This document shows positions 41,537 through 51,289 of a DNA stretch of 64,000 nucleotides, one piece after another. The position numbers and the translations under genes are program-made. The notes beneath the pieces are model-generated. The model was not told where the DNA came from. It ran no database searches and saw only the letters and a list, made by a program, of their open reading frames with translations. How positions within the stretch are numbered: position 1 is the stretch's first letter; each line of letters starts with the position of its first letter. Source of the DNA: a virus; the IMG/VR virus record IMGVR_UViG_3300032282_004151, positions 1 to 64,000 of that record. One strand, 5' to 3'.

Positions 41537-41855
41537 ACGGTGGTAAACTTAATGGAGTTGGGGTAGGCGTTGGATGTTGTTGATTTATTTGAATACTTTC
41601 CCATCTCGGAGGATTGTCTGGGCACCTTGAATGTGGAAGATATAATTTTCCAACCGAACATCCACATTTTCCACACGCACCAAAGTTATTATATGCCTCG
41701 GGTTTCCAATGTGGGCATGCTATGCATATAGTTTTGCGTTGTTGAAATATTTCATCGGATACTCGCTGAAATTTATCGTTGACTGCCCAATTTACGGCGG
41801 CTTGACCTAGACTTTTTGCTTTGTCAATTAAATTTGGTTCTTTGTTCTCTTCCAT
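41526..41855 (-). CDS. Cys-rich phage protein with Pro-Thr tail, 109 aa, minus strand
   Basis: A helical start (MEENKEPNLIDKAKSLGQAA), then RKTICIACPHWKPEAYNNFG, ACGKCGCSVGKLYLPHSRCPDNPPRW: the R..iC..C.......CG.CGC....K......CP...W pattern common to T4-like marine phage proteins, likely zinc or Fe-S binding. The C-terminus is HPTPTPTPLSLPPSIS, a short version of the Thr-Pro tracts of the virion proteins. Confidence 0.65.
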   Translation of the reverse strand: MEENKEPNLIDKAKSLGQAAVNWAVNDKFQRVSDEIFQQRKTICIACPHWKPEAYNNFGACGKCGCSVGKLYLPHSRCPDNPPRWESIQINQQHPTPTPTPLSLPPSIS

Positions 41856-41857
41856 GA

Positions 41858-41865
41858 TATTTATA
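41858..41865 (+). promoter_or_regulatory. putative late promoter box TATTTATA
   Basis: Four bases before GTG 41870. Confidence 0.45.
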
Positions 41866-41869
41866 TGTA

Positions 41870-42247
41870 GTGTTCAACACTGATAAAAAATTACAGATAC
41901 CTAAAGAATTTACCCTTTTTGGGCATAAATACAGTGTTGTTATAAAAAAAGATCTGTTTGAAACTGAGGATTGTTATGGTCACGCGGATGATGATTTAAA
42001 ACAAATCGTCCTACAAGATGTCGGTGAAGTCAAGAAGATATATGAAGAGGATGGCAAGACGATTGAAGCAAATATGATCATAACGGAAGAAACAATGATC
42101 GAAACATTTTTTCATGAGGTTGTGCATATCATACTTGATGCGTCTGGAGAAATAGAATTATCCGAAAATGAAAAGTTTGTGAATATAATGGGCAAAGCTT
42201 GGTTAGAAATATATTTATCTTCAACATATGAAAAAGACTCCAAATAA
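41870..42247 (+). CDS. HExxH zincin-like protein, 125 aa
   Basis: ETFFHEVVHIILDASGE (residues about 79-95) carries HEVVH as in ImmA/SprT-like zincins; the third ligand may be Glu or Asp of LSENEKFVNIMGKAWLEIYL. Small phage form; could be a protease or a structural relic. The start is GTG at 41870, since no ATG precedes the domain. Overlaps the next gene by 20 bases. Confidence 0.62.
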   Translation: MFNTDKKLQIPKEFTLFGHKYSVVIKKDLFETEDCYGHADDDLKQIVLQDVGEVKKIYEEDGKTIEANMIITEETMIETFFHEVVHIILDASGEIELSENEKFVNIMGKAWLEIYLSSTYEKDSK

Positions 42248-42593
42248 GAAGTCTGGTTCAAAGAAAAAAGAAGTTTATGAAACAATAGAACTTCCGTGTA
42301 ACAACGAAGACATGGAAAGTTATATCAAAGAGCATAGGGTGGAAATAAATAGAAAAATCGTTAACACCATAAATTATGCACTGCGCAATCATTTGGGCGC
42401 TGTTGAAGTATTTTCATTCAAGAACTCAAACTTTGTGGTTGTGTTGAACCGAAAGTATTTCAAGGAAAGCTTGGAGAACATACTTGAATTCAGTCTTGGT
42501 ACAGAAGATTTTGATACCTGCGTCAAGGCTAAGAGTATCATAAAAAAGATAGATAAGTTGGACTATATGATTTTGTATAAAAAAATAAAATAA
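42228..42593 (+). CDS. hypothetical protein, 121 aa
   Basis: MKKTPNKKSGSKKKEVYETI..., helix IKEHRVEINRKIVNTINYALRNHLG, strand VEVFSFKNSNFVVVLNRKYF, and an acidic-to-basic end. Pattern known from T4-like marine phages just before phoH; function unknown. An in-frame second ATG (42312) is possible. Confidence 0.58.
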   Translation: MKKTPNKKSGSKKKEVYETIELPCNNEDMESYIKEHRVEINRKIVNTINYALRNHLGAVEVFSFKNSNFVVVLNRKYFKESLENILEFSLGTEDFDTCVKAKSIIKKIDKLDYMILYKKIK

Positions 42594-42596
42594 ACT

Positions 42597-43364
42597 ATGT
42601 CAAAGAAAAAAAGACTACAGAACAAGAAGATAAAACTTGAAGAACAAATTCACCCACAAGTAGTAAAAGACAAAAGTCCAGTAGTCTACCAACGAAACAA
42701 GATAGAACATTTCTTAACAATATTTCAGAGAGAGTTAACAGAGAAGCAAAAGAAATTTATTGAACTAGCACTTGATAAGAAAGTCAAGTTGCTATTGGTG
42801 TCTGGCCCTGCTGGATCCACAAAAACGTATCTGTCTGTCCTCGCGTCACTGATGCTTATGAATGAAAAAAAGATCAGTGACATTCTTTATGTGCGCAGCA
42901 TTGTTGAAAGCGCAGATGTTAAAATGGGAACATTGCCGGGCGAAGCTGATGATAAGCTAAGTCCATACAAGCGACCACTCATTGATAAACTTGACGAGCT
43001 TCTGCCGAAGGATGATATTCAATTTCTTATCAAAGATAATCGCATCGAAGGATTGCCAGTTGGCTATCTTCGTGGTTTGAATTGGAACGCCAAGGCAGTC
43101 ATTGGAGATGAAATGCAGAACTGTACAAAGAAAGAATTGGTCACTCTTATGACCAGAACTGGTGAATTCAGCAAAGTATTCTTGTGCGGCGATCCTCAAC
43201 AAAGTGATATTGGAGTACGCTCTGGCTTCAGAGATATATTCAATTTATTCAATGATGATGACAGCAAGGCAAACGGTATATATACGTTTGAATTCACAGA
43301 AGATGATATCTTACGCAGCGCTTTGGTGAAGTTTATTGTACAAAAGATCAAAAATTTGGGTTAA
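42597..43364 (+). CDS. phoH: PhoH-like ATPase
   Basis: 255 residues. P-loop GPAGSTKT (residues about 70-77), RSIVESADVKMGTLPGEADDKLSPY (the conserved PhoH R..v.a.e..G.LPG...eK..PY block), a Walker B VIGDEMQNCT and CGDPQQSD (sensor, GD.QQ.D). PhoH proteins are ATPases of unclear role, common in marine phages and joined to RNase or helicase functions elsewhere. The basic N-terminus (MSKKKRLQNKKIKLEE) is an addition to the core domain. Confidence 0.9.
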   Translation: MSKKKRLQNKKIKLEEQIHPQVVKDKSPVVYQRNKIEHFLTIFQRELTEKQKKFIELALDKKVKLLLVSGPAGSTKTYLSVLASLMLMNEKKISDILYVRSIVESADVKMGTLPGEADDKLSPYKRPLIDKLDELLPKDDIQFLIKDNRIEGLPVGYLRGLNWNAKAVIGDEMQNCTKKELVTLMTRTGEFSKVFLCGDPQQSDIGVRSGFRDIFNLFNDDDSKANGIYTFEFTEDDILRSALVKFIVQKIKNLG

Positions 43365-43430
43365 TTTTTGTATAAAAACTTCTTTATTATAAAACCTCGT
43401 CAAATGGTATATATTTTTCCATTTGATTGA

Positions 43431-43438
43431 TATTTATA
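43431..43438 (+). promoter_or_regulatory. putative late promoter box TATTTATA
   Basis: Thirteen bases before ATG 43452, continuing as TATTTATAGTG like the box at 57503. Confidence 0.5.
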
Positions 43439-43451
43439 GTGAAAAGATATC

Positions 43452-45977
43452 ATGTCAAATCAGAAAACAACCGAACTTAGGCGCTTAGTATTGGGTGATT
43501 TGGTGCCCGGTGATCTAATACCAATAGTAGACGTAAGTGCCAGCACGAGTCCAACTGGAGAAACCAAGGCGGTTACTGCGGCTACGTTTGCGCAATACAT
43601 AATTTCGGGTGGATTTCTTGAAATGTATTCTCCGGTGTTTCCACACCAAACGGCAAATGGATTGGCATTCGACGAGTCCATCACTCCAGCCGATGCTCCA
43701 TATGAACAAGAAAATTGGAGATGCTATACAGAGTTTCCTTCAATCGGAACCGAATTCAGTTTGGCAGTCAGAGCATTTGTACCATCTTCATTCAATGCAG
43801 CGCCAACAGAGAAAGTATTGATCGGTGTTGGTACGGATTTGAATGACATTACTGGATCTGCACAGTGTGCATATATTGGTGTCCAATCATATGATTTGAT
43901 TGGATTTACCAACGATGGTACAAACACAAAATTGATTGTGTTTCCAGATTATTTTTTGGATTTTCCAAATAGGGCATTTGAAACAATAATGACAAGAGAT
44001 GCGGCTGGAACATTGACACTGTTCTTGAATAGCACCGCAGTTGGTACACTAAGCGGTCCAATCACAGCAATTACCAGTTCATATTTGGTATTGGGAAATG
44101 GAAGTGCATATTACAACAATCTTGCATGCACTATTTATGAGGCACATGTTTATACAGCATCTCTGAGCGAAGCTCAAGTTAATCAAATATTCTACGGAGG
44201 TACAAAAAATTCAGGAGATGGATTATTTGCTTCATATAAATCCATTAATCTAAATCCCGGCCCAACACAGTGGCTAGACTCGGTTGGAAATCATCATTTG
44301 TTGCTTCCTATCACTGGAGCATATGCTACAAATCCAGACAAGGAATTCAGTTTAAGATTTCATAGCGATGGATCGTCATCGTACCTTGGAAATGGAACCA
44401 AGAGAGATGTTCTACCAGAAAATTATGTATTGACCGATGCATTTGTATATTCGACTGGCTCTCCATTGCTTTCTATTGGATCCTCTGCATCGGTAGCAGG
44501 ACCGGGAGAAAGTGCAATAGACTCTTGGAACAATAACAGAGTTCCATTGACATACGCACAATACAGCAGAAACAATCTTCCGTTAATTGACTTAGGTGTG
44601 GCACACAAAGACAGAAGTATTTATGTGTTTTATAGCGCAAGTGCAGCACCATGCACATTTAGCTTTGAAGGGTATGTATCGGAATATGGTCCAGTGTATT
44701 ATATCCCACCATCCCAAACACCTACACCTACTCCAACGCCAACGATTACACCTTCGACGACTATAACTCCAACTCCATCAATTACGCCGACGAATACATC
44801 GACTCCAACGGTGACACCAACGATAACTCAGACTCCTACCGTAACTCCTACACCGGGTCTAAGTCCTACGGCGACACCAACAATAACACCAACGAGAACA
44901 CCAACGGTAACTCCTACTCGCACGACTGGTCTACCTCCAGTTAGCCCATCCGTAACTCCAACACGTACAGCAACTCCTACACCTACATCTCCTACATATA
45001 CAGTGCAGGCTAACAACAATACTGGAGGAAGTTCTGTATGCTTTAATGGTAACTGCAGTGGAACTCCAATCGCCGGAGTATTGGCGGGAACATATTCATT
45101 GGTGGCAACTCCTCTTAGCGGATATGGATTTACGAGTTGGACAATAAACAGCGGAACTCCAACAATTGCCAATATCGATAGTGCAAATACAACAATAACA
45201 ATAAATGGATCGACGACTGTAACTGCTAACTTCACAAACACAACATATTCAGTAACATTGAATGTTGGGGCCGGAGGATCCGCGCTTACCGTCAGTGGAA
45301 TAGGGTCTGCACCGGGAACATATACGGGCATATTGCCGGGATCATATAACTTGGGATCAACAGCTGCGCCGGGATATGAATTTGTAAGCTATAATGTCAC
45401 CGGTGGGTCAACAAATACTCCAATACAAGCTACGGTGCTCAATGTAACTGGTAATTGCACAGTAACAGGCGTGTGGAGTCTAATACCTTCTCCGTCTCCT
45501 ACGCAAACACCTACAGTAACACCTACAGTAACACCGACACCAACAACTCCAACATATAAGATCAATGTAATCAATGGCGATGGTGGTTCGAGCGCATGTT
45601 TTGATTTGCACTGCGATCCGAGCGATTATTACGCAACGGCAGGAACTCATACGCTATCCGCAACTCCGCTTTCCGGATTTACATTTAGCAGTTGGTCTGG
45701 ACCGGGAGTGCAAAATCCATCAAGCGCAACATCAAATGTGTCGGTGACTGGTACTGCAACATATACAGCGAACTTTGATCCAATATGCTATAGTGTAAGT
45801 ATTTACTATGATGTAAACGGCCAAGCCGCATTGTCGGGTGAAAATTGCGCTGGAAGTGATGTATCATTTGATACCGGAACGGGTGCGGGCATCGAAGGTG
45901 AATTGCATGGCACCTACTGTCTAAGGGATGGATTTAATATCATTCACGGAACATTCAGCAACTTAGGCAGTTGCTAA
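43452..45977 (+). CDS. large Thr-Pro-rich fibre protein with LamG and InlB-type repeats
   Basis: 841 residues. The N-terminal [21 protein letters not shown] (read in parts, residues 9-29) is the virion-attachment type start of T4-like marine phage fibres. A LamG-like domain follows (about 85-260) and then a second jelly-roll-like part. Two Thr-Pro tracts (about 420-520 and 680-700) separate three InlB-type beta repeats ([18 protein letters not shown]..., [16 protein letters not shown]..., [17 protein letters not shown]...). The small C-terminal domain is Cys-rich. Most likely the long tail fibre or adhesin; the candidate substrate of the glycosyltransferases that follow. Confidence 0.72.
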   Translation: MSNQKTTELRRLVLGDLVPGDLIPIVDVSASTSPTGETKAVTAATFAQYIISGGFLEMYSPVFPHQTANGLAFDESITPADAPYEQENWRCYTEFPSIGTEFSLAVRAFVPSSFNAAPTEKVLIGVGTDLNDITGSAQCAYIGVQSYDLIGFTNDGTNTKLIVFPDYFLDFPNRAFETIMTRDAAGTLTLFLNSTAVGTLSGPITAITSSYLVLGNGSAYYNNLACTIYEAHVYTASLSEAQVNQIFYGGTKNSGDGLFASYKSINLNPGPTQWLDSVGNHHLLLPITGAYATNPDKEFSLRFHSDGSSSYLGNGTKRDVLPENYVLTDAFVYSTGSPLLSIGSSASVAGPGESAIDSWNNNRVPLTYAQYSRNNLPLIDLGVAHKDRSIYVFYSASAAPCTFSFEGYVSEYGPVYYIPPSQTPTPTPTPTITPSTTITPTPSITPTNTSTPTVTPTITQTPTVTPTPGLSPTATPTITPTRTPTVTPTRTTGLPPVSPSVTPTRTATPTPTSPTYTVQANNNTGGSSVCFNGNCSGTPIAGVLAGTYSLVATPLSGYGFTSWTINSGTPTIANIDSANTTITINGSTTVTANFTNTTYSVTLNVGAGGSALTVSGIGSAPGTYTGILPGSYNLGSTAAPGYEFVSYNVTGGSTNTPIQATVLNVTGNCTVTGVWSLIPSPSPTQTPTVTPTVTPTPTTPTYKINVINGDGGSSACFDLHCDPSDYYATAGTHTLSATPLSGFTFSSWSGPGVQNPSSATSNVSVTGTATYTANFDPICYSVSIYYDVNGQAALSGENCAGSDVSFDTGTGAGIEGELHGTYCLRDGFNIIHGTFSNLGSC

Positions 45978-45993
45978 AAGGTTCCTACATATT

Positions 45994-46269
45994 ATGATTA
46001 ACAACCAAATAATATTTTCTGGCTCAAAGGCAGATACAATTCAGTATCTTAATACCAATTTTTCGTTATTAACCAATAAACCAAACAATCCAAACGTCGG
46101 AGATAGATGGATATTGGAAAACGAAAAAGGTCAGCCCGGCGCATTTTCTTGGTCTGAGCAATTGAATAGTCTCAATTTGTCCGGATCAATAAGAAATTTA
46201 GTTTATAAAGAGTGCATAGCTCCAAATGTGTCGTCATCACTTTGGATTAAAGTAAAACTCACAGAATAA
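45994..46269 (+). CDS. hypothetical virion protein, 91 aa
   Basis: MINNQIIFSGSKADTIQYLN..., with NNPNVGDRWILENEKGQPGAFSWSEQ. Small beta-rich protein after the fibre gene; perhaps a fibre tip or chaperone. No family recognised. Confidence 0.5.
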   Translation: MINNQIIFSGSKADTIQYLNTNFSLLTNKPNNPNVGDRWILENEKGQPGAFSWSEQLNSLNLSGSIRNLVYKECIAPNVSSSLWIKVKLTE

Positions 46270-46331
46270 TATAATTAAAATATTTATTATAACTTGTATA
46301 TATATGATATAAATCTATAATACAAAGTTAT

Positions 46332-47636
46332 ATGAATAATAATGGTTATATCTTCATTCAAATTGCGGCATACCGCGATCCTCAATTGGTGCCAACAGTC
46401 AAGGACTGTATAGCTAAGGCAAAAAATCCAGATAAGTTGGTATTTTGCATTGCATGGCAACACTCGCCAGACGAAAACATCGACGAGATCAAAAGTTTGC
46501 CAAACGTGAAGATAATTGACATTCCATATTTGGAAAGCAAAGGCGCATGTTGGGCGCGCAATCAAATTCAGCAAAGATATGATGGTGAAGAATATACTCT
46601 TCAACTAGACTCACATCATAGATTTGTTGAAAATTGGGATGAGCTTGTGATTGGAATGTATAAGCAGCTGCAAGATATGGGACACAAGAAACCATTGCTG
46701 ACTGGTTACATTCCATCATTTGATCCAGACAATGACCCTGCTGGCAGAACACAATCGCCGTGGAGAATGGACTTTGATAGATTTATTCCAGAAGGTGCTG
46801 TATTTTTCTTACCCGCTACGATTGATGATTGGAAACAAAGAGATTGCCCAGTAACTTCTCGTTTTTATTCCGCGCATTTCTGTTTTACTTCTGGCCAATT
46901 CTGTTTGGAAGTTCCACACGATCCTGAATATTATTTTCACGGCGAGGAAATCAGCATCGCGGTTCGCGCATATACACATGGGTATGATCTATTTCATCCA
47001 CACCGTATTATTGCATGGCATGAATATACACGCAAAGGCAGAACCAAGCATTGGGATGATCACAGTGGATCAAACAAAGACAAGATTTCGGACAAAAAGG
47101 ATTGGGGAGAGAGAAATTCTCAATGTCATAAGAGGAATAGAATATTGTTCTCTATGGACGGAGAGGATTATAACACAATAGAGTGGGGCAAATATGGATT
47201 TGGCAAAGAGAGAACGTTGAGAGATTATGAGAAATATGCAGGACTTCATTTCAAGAAGCGTGCAGTGCAACAAGAAACATTAGACAAGAAATACCCACCG
47301 AACAACTTTGTTAAATATGAGACAGAAGAAGAGTGGGAAAAATCATTCACTTCGGTTTTCAAGCATTGCATTGATTTGCAACTATCTCAATTCCCGCACG
47401 ATGATTATACTTTTTGGTGTGTTGCATTTGAACGTCAAGATGGCAGCTTAATGCACCGCAAGGACGCGGATAAAAATGAAATACAAAGAATTTTGGGAGA
47501 AGCTCGCAATCCGAACGGAGACAAATATATCAAGCTGTGGAGAGAGTTCAATTGTGAAGGCAAACCGCATCATTGGGTCGTATGGCCACACAGCGAGTCC
47601 AAAGGTTGGTGTGAAAGAATTACTGGAAATTTATAA
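46332..47636 (+). CDS. GT60-type GlcNAc transferase (Skp1/mucin-type)
   Basis: 434 residues. Residues 5-20 (GYIFIQIAAYRDPQLV) and the blocks ESKGACWARNQIQQRYDGEEY (about 71-91), LQLDSHHRFVENWDE (93-107, donor/metal site), and FHGEEISIAVRAYTHGYDLFHPH (about 205-227) match the GlcNAc-transferase family that includes Dictyostelium Skp1 Gnt1 (hydroxyproline) and trypanosome mucin Thr transferases. These add alpha-GlcNAc from UDP-GlcNAc to Hyp or Thr. Directly after the Thr-Pro-rich fibre genes, so these tracts are the likely acceptor. First of a six-gene glycosylation cassette; intergenic gap 0 to the next gene. Confidence 0.85.
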   Translation: MNNNGYIFIQIAAYRDPQLVPTVKDCIAKAKNPDKLVFCIAWQHSPDENIDEIKSLPNVKIIDIPYLESKGACWARNQIQQRYDGEEYTLQLDSHHRFVENWDELVIGMYKQLQDMGHKKPLLTGYIPSFDPDNDPAGRTQSPWRMDFDRFIPEGAVFFLPATIDDWKQRDCPVTSRFYSAHFCFTSGQFCLEVPHDPEYYFHGEEISIAVRAYTHGYDLFHPHRIIAWHEYTRKGRTKHWDDHSGSNKDKISDKKDWGERNSQCHKRNRILFSMDGEDYNTIEWGKYGFGKERTLRDYEKYAGLHFKKRAVQQETLDKKYPPNNFVKYETEEEWEKSFTSVFKHCIDLQLSQFPHDDYTFWCVAFERQDGSLMHRKDADKNEIQRILGEARNPNGDKYIKLWREFNCEGKPHHWVVWPHSESKGWCERITGNL

Positions 47637-48500
47637 ATGAATATCAAGGTATCTTTTCAAAAAGAAAATAGCGATTGGAGTCAACCGCATGTATATTGGA
47701 AATTTTTCCAATGGTTTGAGCGCGAATATTCCAAATTTAATATTCAATTTGAAGATACCTCAAATGCATCAAACAAGGATCCCGGGGGACCAAACTCTCC
47801 GCACATAATAACAATCAGAAATTTAGATACAAAAAAATATATCGTGGTTTCGTATTGGGATAGATGTTTTGATTTTGTAAACCCGCCGTGGGATCATGAA
47901 AATCTAGTTGAAATCATAACGTCGATGTCGATAGACAAGTCTAAAAACATAGAAAAAAAGGTGTCACCTTTTTCGTATCTAATGTGGTTAAAAAGCGGAG
48001 AGATGCGGGCATTCATACGCCACAAGGAATTTGTAAGTAAGCAAAATAATGATTTGTTCTTTAGGGGACTTGTGTATGGATTTAGAAAAGAATTGATGGC
48101 GATTGCCAAGAACAATATCACCGAAGAAAAAATTGATATTGATGATTACTTCAAAGAATTATCAAACAACAAAATATGTTTGAGCTTGAATGGTGCGGGA
48201 GAAATATGCCACAGAGACATGGAAATATTGGCTGTGGGATCCGTTCTTTTTCGCCCAATATTAGAACCATGTTTTCACTCTCCATTGATAGAAGGTGTGC
48301 ATTATATTGGATTTGAAAAATCAAATGATCCAAAGACTCAGTGGGAAATAATCACTAGAAAATTCAATCAAATTAAACATAATGATGATTATTTGAAATT
48401 CATTGCGAATAATGGATATAAATGGTATCTGGAAAATGGCACAATAGAAAACAATGTCGAGATATTGAAAAAAATTGTAAATCCAAGTGTGTTGTTATAA
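47637..48500 (+). CDS. putative glycosyltransferase, GT-B type (paralogue 1)
   Basis: 287 residues. The C-terminal half has KICLSLNGAGEICHRDMEILAVGSVLFRP (residues about 178-206) and EGVHYIGFE...IIT..F..I..N..YLKFIANNGYKWY. This is the donor-site layout of GT-B enzymes such as the GT90/exostosin group (G.gE...R.mE..a.GsV...P...; Y......  ..ia.nGy.wy). It shares this layout with the next gene, so the two are tandem paralogues. Begins right after the stop of the GT60 gene. Confidence 0.6.
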   Translation: MNIKVSFQKENSDWSQPHVYWKFFQWFEREYSKFNIQFEDTSNASNKDPGGPNSPHIITIRNLDTKKYIVVSYWDRCFDFVNPPWDHENLVEIITSMSIDKSKNIEKKVSPFSYLMWLKSGEMRAFIRHKEFVSKQNNDLFFRGLVYGFRKELMAIAKNNITEEKIDIDDYFKELSNNKICLSLNGAGEICHRDMEILAVGSVLFRPILEPCFHSPLIEGVHYIGFEKSNDPKTQWEIITRKFNQIKHNDDYLKFIANNGYKWYLENGTIENNVEILKKIVNPSVLL

Positions 48501-49438
48501 TGACCAAAATAAGAGTACATAACCCATGCAATGCTCATACCAGATATTACAGGTGTTATAATCTGTTTTGGGACAAGTTTACGGACCATCTTAAAACGGT
48601 ATTTGATGTAGATGAAAACAGATACTTCGAGTATGCGCACATGCACAGGTTTCCAGTGAAGTTGCAAAAAGGCACAACTGATAATTTTTTGCTGATGGAG
48701 TGTGAGTATGTTGTTGAAAATTTGGACACTGGTGAGTTTGTGGTTTTGTCGGTATCTGACGATTTGAGTCACGCCACTATAAATGAAAAACACAATCCAT
48801 ACCTCAAAAAGGTATTAATTTCTCAATTTTTGCCAAAAAAGATATCCGATCACGTCGGTGATTTTTTGTACAAATATTCTCCTTGGACATATTTCCAATC
48901 ATCCATTGAAGATTTGGAGCCTTATTACAAAAAAAGATTGGAAATGGATCCATCAATTGATACTATATATTTCAGAGGCACTTCCTTGGAAGATAGAAAG
49001 ATAATTCATTATATAGATAAAAACATCATCACTAATTTCAACCCAATCGTACCAGACCAATATTTCAATGAGATGATAAACCACAAGGTTGCATTATCTG
49101 TGGATGGCAGGGGAGAATTTTGTTATAGGGATATCGAATGTCTGGCAATCGGAATTCCCATGCTAAGATTTGAGTATGCCAGCAAATTTTATAATGAACT
49201 TGTTCCAAACTATCATTATATATCAATACCAAGACCGTCAGATATGGGCTTATATAGACTTGGAAATGAAAGGCACGCGAAAATTTTGGAAAACCGATAC
49301 GGAGAAGTAATAAACGACAAAGAATTTTTGAAGTTTATTGCGAAGAATGGTAGAAAATACTACGAGGAAAACTGCGAGATGAACCAAGTCATAAAGAATA
49401 CTTTTAAACTTTTAAACCTAGATTTTTGGATAAAATAA
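48500..49438 (+). CDS. putative glycosyltransferase, GT-B type (paralogue 2)
   Basis: 312 residues. KVALSVDGRGEFCYRDIECLAIGIPMLRFEY (residues about 196-226) and NYHYISIPRPSD..., EFLKFIAKNGRKYYEEN align with the matching blocks of the gene before. N-terminal halves differ. Start ATG 48500 overlaps the previous stop (TAATG). Acts presumably in the same glycan assembly; sugar unknown. Confidence 0.6.
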   Translation: MTKIRVHNPCNAHTRYYRCYNLFWDKFTDHLKTVFDVDENRYFEYAHMHRFPVKLQKGTTDNFLLMECEYVVENLDTGEFVVLSVSDDLSHATINEKHNPYLKKVLISQFLPKKISDHVGDFLYKYSPWTYFQSSIEDLEPYYKKRLEMDPSIDTIYFRGTSLEDRKIIHYIDKNIITNFNPIVPDQYFNEMINHKVALSVDGRGEFCYRDIECLAIGIPMLRFEYASKFYNELVPNYHYISIPRPSDMGLYRLGNERHAKILENRYGEVINDKEFLKFIAKNGRKYYEENCEMNQVIKNTFKLLNLDFWIK

Positions 49439-49439
49439 T

Positions 49440-50591
49440 ATGAAAATGTCAATTGGAGATGTGGTGGATAGATATTCAATTTGCAGACTAAAGCGAGAAC
49501 GCCTCGGTTTGGATAATGAAAAAGAAATCAATGAATTGAAAAATGAGATGGGCAAATATCAGGGCATTGACTCATATGTAGAAAAGTTGTATACAGTTAA
49601 TGGTAATATATGGGATTTGGAATCCGACATTAGAAAAGAAAAAGAGGCTACTTTAGGACTGGAAGAAGTTGGAAGACGTGCCATAAAAATAAGGGAATTG
49701 AATAATATAAGAGTTGGATATAAGAACGAAATCAATTCAATATATAAAGAAGGATTTATAGAAATAAAATTAAATCACGGCAGCGCAAAAGATCCTTCGT
49801 TGGTCATTTCATTGACTACGGTACCAGAGCGATTGGCGAACCCAAATCAAGATGGGCTTTTTAAAGTCATAGAAAGACTATGTGAACAAAACGACCAAGA
49901 CTATGAAGTACATTTTAATATACCATATGTGTATAGTGTAACAAAAGAGCCGTATATTATTCCAGATTGGTTGGAAAATTTTAAATTGAAGTATCGCCAC
50001 TTGAAAGTTTTTAGAACAGAAGATTTTGGTCCACCAACAAAGTTTGTCCCAACTCTCAAGAGATTATCAAACCCAGAAACAATAATGCTCGTCGTTGATG
50101 ACGACATGATTTATTACAAAGAAATGGTTTCTGAACACAGGAAGTATCAGGCTCAGTTTACAGACTCGGTGATATGTTACGAAGGCAGAGGATGCAAAAA
50201 AATGCTACACGAGGGAGACATACGAGATCATTGGATAATTTGTGTCACTCAAGTCAGAGAAGTGTCGGCACTGCAGCATTATAAATCCGCATCATACAAA
50301 AAGAAATTATTTACTCCTACATTTGATGAATTGTATTTGGGAAAAACCTTTTCCGACGACGTATTGGTTAGCAGATATTTTTCAGACAACGGAATAAAAT
50401 TATATGTTGTTCCGTATGAACCTCACATTCATCTGTTTGATACCAGAGAAAACTGGGATAAAAATCAGGGAGTTACCACCTTTCCAATAGAAAAATACTC
50501 ACACAGTATTGAAGGAACTGGATGCCAAAAGCCAGAAATGTTAAAGATACAACCCCGTTTCTATGAAGCCCCCGATCTTGGAAAAAAATAA
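49440..50591 (+). CDS. two-domain putative glycosyltransferase (GT-A type), 383 aa
   Basis: The first 110 residues (MSIGDVVDRYSICRLKRERL, followed by helices with ELNNIRVGYKNEI) resemble the small DUF6165-like helical module often found beside glycosyltransferases. The rest is a GT-A-like domain: SLVISLTTVPERL (about 119-131), YRHLKVFRTEDFGPPTKFVPTL, VVDDDMIYY (DDD metal site, about 218-226), CYEGRGCK, and DDVLVSRYFSDNGIKL near the end. Likely adds a further sugar. Starts one base after the previous stop. Confidence 0.65.
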   Translation: MKMSIGDVVDRYSICRLKRERLGLDNEKEINELKNEMGKYQGIDSYVEKLYTVNGNIWDLESDIRKEKEATLGLEEVGRRAIKIRELNNIRVGYKNEINSIYKEGFIEIKLNHGSAKDPSLVISLTTVPERLANPNQDGLFKVIERLCEQNDQDYEVHFNIPYVYSVTKEPYIIPDWLENFKLKYRHLKVFRTEDFGPPTKFVPTLKRLSNPETIMLVVDDDMIYYKEMVSEHRKYQAQFTDSVICYEGRGCKKMLHEGDIRDHWIICVTQVREVSALQHYKSASYKKKLFTPTFDELYLGKTFSDDVLVSRYFSDNGIKLYVVPYEPHIHLFDTRENWDKNQGVTTFPIEKYSHSIEGTGCQKPEMLKIQPRFYEAPDLGKK

Positions 50592-50592
50592 T

Positions 50593-51282
50593 ATGAATTA
50601 TATACAATATTGGGATGAGAACATAGTGCAGGGGCATGTAAATTCGGAAATAGCTGTCGTTTTAGATTATCTGCACAAAAACAAAAAGTTAAAAATAAAT
50701 TACATTGATATTGGAGCGAATGTTGGCAAATATTATGATGTAATTTCCCAGTCTGGAATATCCGTTGAAAAGTGTATTATGGTTGAAGCTTCCGTGGAGC
50801 TATACAGTTACATGAAAAATAAGTTTAAAAATATACAAGGATGTAAGATAATCAATCACGCCGTGTCAGATAAAGATGGTACTATTAGATTTGAGTCGAA
50901 TATAAATCAAATATATGCAAACAAGGAGCTTAACCGTTCTATAAATCTAGGAGTGCAGAAAATAACCAATTCAGATAGTGGTGTGGATACTAACATGATT
51001 TCGGGAGAAAGTTTACTTACAAAGTTTGTAGATTTTATAAATGAAATTGATTTAATTAAAATTGACACGGAAAATAGAGATTATAACATACTAGACTCTA
51101 TGACAAATGTCATACAAAATTTAAATACAAAACCATTCATTGTATTGGAGCACAATTATCATAATGATATGAGCGAAGAGAATGCACGAAGAATATACGA
51201 GACATTCATCCATAAATGCAAATATACAGGACTTCCGTTTGACCAATTGCATGGAGTGGTATACTTGACTCCCCAAATTTAA
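50593..51282 (+). CDS. FkbM-family methyltransferase
   Basis: 229 residues. SAM-binding motif I is INYIDIGANVGKYYDV (residues about 34-49), MVEASVELYSYM follows (acidic end of strand 2), then VSDKDGTIRFE and IDLIKIDTENRDYNILDSM (about 157-175), FIVLEHNY (last strand). FkbM-type enzymes O-methylate sugars or similar hydroxyls. Its place inside the cassette suggests it caps the virion glycan with methyl groups. The ATG at 50593 lies one base after the previous stop. Confidence 0.82.
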   Translation: MNYIQYWDENIVQGHVNSEIAVVLDYLHKNKKLKINYIDIGANVGKYYDVISQSGISVEKCIMVEASVELYSYMKNKFKNIQGCKIINHAVSDKDGTIRFESNINQIYANKELNRSINLGVQKITNSDSGVDTNMISGESLLTKFVDFINEIDLIKIDTENRDYNILDSMTNVIQNLNTKPFIVLEHNYHNDMSEENARRIYETFIHKCKYTGLPFDQLHGVVYLTPQI

Positions 51283-51289
51283 AAATTAT

